Of a stretch of 64,000 nucleotides of DNA, positions 60,565 to 64,000 are shown in pieces (position 1 is the first letter of the stretch; every line of letters begins with the position of its first letter). Where the stretch lies: contig NZ_CP082904.1 of the NCBI RefSeq assembly GCF_023517775.1, forward strand, positions 620,001-684,000, in the 5' to 3' direction. Origin of the DNA: Mixta hanseatica (GTDB lineage Bacteria; Pseudomonadota; Gammaproteobacteria; Enterobacterales; Enterobacteriaceae). Position numbers and translations under genes: made by a program. Under the pieces are notes generated by a model that worked only from the letters and a program-made list of their open reading frames with translations, had not been told where the DNA came from and ran no database searches.

Positions 60565-61632
60565 ATGACAAGCACAAATTTGCGGAGAGCGCCAACCGCT
60601 GCTGATGTAGCGCGTGAGGCGAAGGTATCAAAGGCGCAGGCGGCCAGGGCGCTGGGCGGCTACGGCTCCGTCAGCGATGAGGTGATGACGCGGGTGCTGG
60701 CGGCGGCGGAACGGCTCGGCTACCGCCCCAATGAGTTGGCGCGCAGCATGAATACCGGCCGCTCGAACACGCTGGGAGTGATTGTCGGGGATATTGAAAA
60801 CCCGCATTTCGGCCTGGCGTTACGCGGGATCTCGGACGTGGCGCGTCAGGCCGGCTATCATGTGATCCTTAGCAACAGCGATGAGCAGCTAAGCATTGAG
60901 CAGGAGGCGGTGCGCGTGATGCTGGAAAAGCGGGTGGATGGGATTATCGTCGCGCCCAGCAGTTCTGCGGCCGACGATAACGCCCATTTAACTCAGGTGT
61001 TGACGGAAGGGCGGGCGCTGACGCTGTTTGACCGCGCGGTTTATCATCTGGCGGTTGAGGTGATCGGCGTCGATTTTACCCGCTCGGCGCAGCAGGCGAC
61101 GCAGGAGCTGCTGGAAGCAGGACACCGGCGCATCGCCTACGTGACCAGCATGAACTCCAGCGAACCCTATCGCCGCCCGGAGGATATGGGCCTGACGCCG
61201 GTTGCCCAGCGTATCGGCGGAATGGAGCGCGCCTTCAGCGTGGCGGGTGTGCCTTTCGACCCGGCGCTGATTAAGCCCAACGCGCTGGATGATGCGGCGG
61301 TGGCGCGTATCGTTGGCGAGCTATTTGACGACGCCGCGCCGCCTACGGCGGTGATCGCCTCCGATAGTCTGATTGCCCAGGCGCTGCTGCGTGAGTTCCA
61401 TCTGCGCAACCTGCGCATTCCGCAGGATCTTTCGTTTGTGATGTACGATAACTTTCCGTGGACGGAGATCGTTTCGCCGCCGCTGTCGGTGATTGCGCAG
61501 CCGGTCTATGAAATGGGCTGCGAGGCGGCGCGCCGTATTATCGCTCAGATTCGCGGCGAAGACCCCGGCGCGATGCCGGAGTTCGCCACACGCTATATTC
61601 GGCGCGGATCTACTGGCCCGGCACCACGTTAA
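60565..61632 (+). CDS. LacI/GalR-family transcriptional regulator
   Basis: A 355-residue repressor: N-terminal helix-turn-helix ([20 protein letters not shown]) with hinge helix ([14 protein letters not shown]), then a periplasmic-binding-like effector domain ([20 protein letters not shown]). The reading head is unusual in having KAQAARAL where most members have STVSRAL, so its operator should differ, in keeping with the TGAGACCGGTCTCA sites upstream. Divergent from the importer-oxidoreductase operon. Its 3' end overlaps opgB by 23 bases on the other strand. Confidence 0.92.
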   Translation: MTSTNLRRAPTAADVAREAKVSKAQAARALGGYGSVSDEVMTRVLAAAERLGYRPNELARSMNTGRSNTLGVIVGDIENPHFGLALRGISDVARQAGYHVILSNSDEQLSIEQEAVRVMLEKRVDGIIVAPSSSAADDNAHLTQVLTEGRALTLFDRAVYHLAVEVIGVDFTRSAQQATQELLEAGHRRIAYVTSMNSSEPYRRPEDMGLTPVAQRIGGMERAFSVAGVPFDPALIKPNALDDAAVARIVGELFDDAAPPTAVIASDSLIAQALLREFHLRNLRIPQDLSFVMYDNFPWTEIVSPPLSVIAQPVYEMGCEAARRIIAQIRGEDPGAMPEFATRYIRRGSTGPAPR

Positions 61633-63898
61633 TTTCCACCAGACCGATCCCCAGCTTGCGTGGATCCTGGCCGATAATATTCCCTTCGTTGGAGAGCTGC
61701 GGCTCCGGCGGGGTAAACACCAGCTGGCGGCTGCCTTCAGGATTAGTGAAATGCAGCGTTACCGTGCTGACTTCGTGGCTCAGGGTAAGCATTTGCTGTT
61801 GGCTGCCCACGCGCACCGGGATCGGGCGCTGGGCATTCGGGCCGAACGCTTTCGCCCGGATCACTATGTCAAAACGCGGCGGCAGCGGCTGGGCATACTC
61901 AATCGTCACCGCTGGCGCCAGGTTGGCGTTAGACCAGCGCCCCCACGCTTCAGGCCGGGAAATGCCGCTGAAATCTTTTACCGCCAGCGGCGCGCCCGGC
62001 ACGTCAAATTTAAAGCTGTCGGCCTGATAGCGAATGTCATGGTCGGCGACTTTCAATGCGGCGACGTTTTGCCGCCAGCGCTGCTGATCCAGCGGCTGTT
62101 GCGGGATGGTGACCGCGCTTTCCCAGTTCGCCTTATCGATATGCTGAACCTGCGGCTGCGCGCCCAGCTGCCCCTGCGCCACACAGAGATCGGTGGAAAT
62201 CGCCAGCGCAGGCTGCCACAGACGCGCCATCTTAAAGCAGCGATCCACCCAGACAAATTTATCCCCGGCGGCGAAATCGGCCAGCTGATAGCGCAGCGGC
62301 GCGGCATATTCGCCTTCCGGCAGCGGTTCGACTTTATCCTTGCCGATTTTCAGCAACAGCGGCAGGCTAAAGTGCGCACCAGAGAAGCTGATGCTGTTTT
62401 TCTGCTGATCGACGCTAAAGCGCTCGATATGCTTTGGGAAGCCCCATAGCTGGATCACATCCGCCTTCCATTCCAGCACCTTTTTCTTCATCTCGAACTG
62501 CTCCGACAGCGAGCGATCCGACAGCGAACTGCGGCCAAGGCCAATGGCTTTATCGCCGCCCAGCAGATCCAGCACCGTTGCGCCGTTATCCAGCGAACTG
62601 CGCTTCATGGTCAGCAGCTGCGGCTGCGCGCGGTCGCCGCGAATAATCATAAACAGATTATCGCGCTGATGGGCGTTGAGATATTTCCATGCGGTGTTAT
62701 TCATCGCCAGATGATCGGAAGAGACCACGATCAGGGTATTTTTCGCCCACGGCGACGCCAGAATACGATCGATCAGACGGGCGACATGCTCCTGACTACA
62801 GGCGACGGCGCTGAAAGACTGGTTGGGTTTGCCTTCATAGCTGTAGCTTTTATGCTGACAGCTGCGTGATATGAATCCGTCAGGATGATGGGTATCTACC
62901 GTCAGGGTAAACAACGCAAACGGCTGTTTCTGCTGCGACAGCTGTTCAAACTTCTGCCATACCTCATCCATTACCGTATCGTCATAAAAGCCCCAGTTGT
63001 TGCGATAGGCGGGGTCGGCCACCTGATCTTTTAACTCCTGCAGGCCGTAAAGATGCTCGATGCCGTGCGATTTCAGGAAGGTATCTTTACCGGCAAAGCG
63101 CAGGTCTGCGCCCTGCATAAACCAGGTTTGATAGCCGGAATTTTTCAGGATATCGCCAAGGCAGGTATTTTGTGGGAAAAAGCTGGAAAGCGAGGCCGAG
63201 GCGTTGCCCTCAAAAGGCGCGAACAGCGGAATACCGCACTGCGAAGCAACCATACCGGCAATGGTATATTCAGTGCCGGGCAGCTGCTCGGTCTGCGCGA
63301 AATCGAGTGCCTGCTGCCGTTTCAGGCGGCTTAGCTCCGGCGCCAGTTTCGGAAAAGCCTGTTCATCAAAGTAAGTGCGTTCCAGACTTTCGCCATAGAT
63401 ATAGACCAGGTTAAGCGTGGGCTTCGCGATCTGCTTTTGCGGCTCGTGATACCACTGCGCAAAGTCAGATTCGCCGCTGCGCGTCTGAGAGACGATTAAA
63501 TCGCTAACCTGCTGAAAGGCTGGAGTAGTTTTAATCGAGGCGAGCGCCAGCAGCAACGCCAGCAGACTATAGCCGAAGTGGTGCGGCCGGTCACCGCGTC
63601 GCCGCAACAGCCAGGAGAGCAGACAGAAGACCAGAAACAGCGCCAGCACCAGCCCGATGCCGGGCAGCACATATTTACTGACGCCCGCGCCGGTCAGGCT
63701 GTTGGTAAGCGTATAGATCACCGCATCGTTAATGCCTTCCCCGGTAAAATAGTTGCTGGCGTAAAGCGTGGCGTTGAGGATGATAAACAGACCTAAAACC
63801 AGCAACAAAGAAAGATACCAAAAGGTGTTTCGCCCGGCCTTGTAAGCGTAAATGACAATCGATGCCACAAACAGAATGACTGAAAAAAGTTCAGACAA
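61610..63898 (-). CDS. opgB: OpgB (MdoB), phosphoglycerol transferase I
   Basis: A 762-residue membrane enzyme that moves phosphoglycerol from phosphatidylglycerol to osmoregulated periplasmic glucans. Four N-terminal membrane spans ([19 protein letters not shown], then [20 protein letters not shown] and two more up to residue about 150) are followed by a periplasmic sulfatase-like domain ([16 protein letters not shown] with the catalytic residue region, [31 protein letters not shown]). The length equals that of E. coli MdoB. Convergent with the LacI gene. Confidence 0.95.
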   Translation of the reverse strand: MSELFSVILFVASIVIYAYKAGRNTFWYLSLLLVLGLFIILNATLYASNYFTGEGINDAVIYTLTNSLTGAGVSKYVLPGIGLVLALFLVFCLLSWLLRRRGDRPHHFGYSLLALLLALASIKTTPAFQQVSDLIVSQTRSGESDFAQWYHEPQKQIAKPTLNLVYIYGESLERTYFDEQAFPKLAPELSRLKRQQALDFAQTEQLPGTEYTIAGMVASQCGIPLFAPFEGNASASLSSFFPQNTCLGDILKNSGYQTWFMQGADLRFAGKDTFLKSHGIEHLYGLQELKDQVADPAYRNNWGFYDDTVMDEVWQKFEQLSQQKQPFALFTLTVDTHHPDGFISRSCQHKSYSYEGKPNQSFSAVACSQEHVARLIDRILASPWAKNTLIVVSSDHLAMNNTAWKYLNAHQRDNLFMIIRGDRAQPQLLTMKRSSLDNGATVLDLLGGDKAIGLGRSSLSDRSLSEQFEMKKKVLEWKADVIQLWGFPKHIERFSVDQQKNSISFSGAHFSLPLLLKIGKDKVEPLPEGEYAAPLRYQLADFAAGDKFVWVDRCFKMARLWQPALAISTDLCVAQGQLGAQPQVQHIDKANWESAVTIPQQPLDQQRWRQNVAALKVADHDIRYQADSFKFDVPGAPLAVKDFSGISRPEAWGRWSNANLAPAVTIEYAQPLPPRFDIVIRAKAFGPNAQRPIPVRVGSQQQMLTLSHEVSTVTLHFTNPEGSRQLVFTPPEPQLSNEGNIIGQDPRKLGIGLVEINVVPGQ

Positions 63899-64000
63899 CG
63901 GAATTTCCTCATGCGGAAACGGGCGGCAGGAAAGCGCCAGACTCGCGTTAAGTTAGCTGGGATGTTACAGAATTTTTTCAATCTATCCTGACTGTCACAT
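63899..64000. other. Region upstream of opgB at window edge
   Basis: About 100 bases. Short minus-strand frames here have no ribosome site. It should hold the opgB promoter, but I cannot define it. Confidence 0.4.

Noticed and set aside
61493..62449. Plus-strand frame of 318 codons overlapping the LacI gene and opgB
   Set aside because: Overlaps two certain genes and has the Arg/His-rich composition of antisense frames.
1..64000. CRISPR arrays, tRNA/rRNA genes, intact IS elements, integrase or att sites
   Set aside because: None could be supported by reading the sequence; the repeats found are either the tandem duplication or the short 45-base repeats.

Overview
The window looks like the chromosome of an Erwiniaceae plant-associated enterobacterium (Pantoea/Erwinia/Mixta type). 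It is GC-rich with tightly packed genes. Its core is a group I (Hrp1) type III secretion cluster: HrpL extracytoplasmic sigma factor, HrpX/HrpY two-component pair, lone HrpS enhancer-binding protein, unsplit HrcQ and the AvrE-family effector DspE with its chaperone DspF. OpgB (mdoB) at the right edge and a mannose-family PTS operon also fit Enterobacterales. The genus is inferred, not proven.

Layout. 1-1833: 3' part of a family 3 glycoside hydrolase. 2416-6353: an unrecognised envelope operon (OmpA-type lipoprotein, five-span membrane protein, exported VWA-like protein), convergent with 6441-9989, a UPF1-like helicase fused to a phospholipase-D nuclease domain. 10158-12946 (minus): hrpY, hrpX, hrpL. 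13233-23754 (plus): hrpJ-hrcV-hrpQ-hrcN-hrpO-hrpP-hrcQ-hrcR-hrcS-hrcT-hrcU. 23921-26848: a tandem duplication of a two-gene unit of unknown function; copy 1 is decayed and carries a scar of dspF. 26870-37989 (minus): hrpA-hrpB-hrcJ-hrpD-hrpE-hrpF-hrcC-hrpT-dspE-dspF as one block, without visible hrpG, hrpV or classical hrpN. 38128-39120: hrpS. 39589-41537: two convergent HrpL-type genes, a harpin and a harpin-lytic transglycosylase. 41600-45200: LysR regulator and an AT-rich cassette (71-residue protein, NodU/TobZ-type carbamoyltransferase, HAD phosphatase). 45337-52807: sigma54-dependent glucoselysine/fructoselysine PTS operon (gfr type). 52910-55538: methyltransferase, remnant of a polymorphic toxin tip with a DUF1493-like partner, short tandem repeats and an RcnB-like protein. 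55634-61632: FAD oxidoreductase, Gfo/Idh/MocA oxidoreductase and polar amino-acid ABC importer, divergent from a LacI regulator with two matching operators. 61610-63898: opgB.

How it works together. The sequence supports the usual cascade: HrpX/HrpY and HrpS act at a sigma54 promoter (12992-13006) to make HrpL, which then reads hrp boxes (GGAACY-N15-CCACnTA). I found four: before hrpJ, hrpA, the harpin gene and the transglycosylase gene. No hrp box is visible before dspE, so dspEF probably depends on read-through from hrpA.

Most unusual: a 19-residue-period array of RRHS/T motifs in the DspE N-terminus; the duplicated two-gene unit with a sharply bounded divergent block; the fused hrpT-dspE junction with joint absence of hrpG and hrpV; the carbamoyltransferase cassette; and the envelope operon facing the helicase-nuclease. 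No tRNA, rRNA, CRISPR array or intact transposase was seen.
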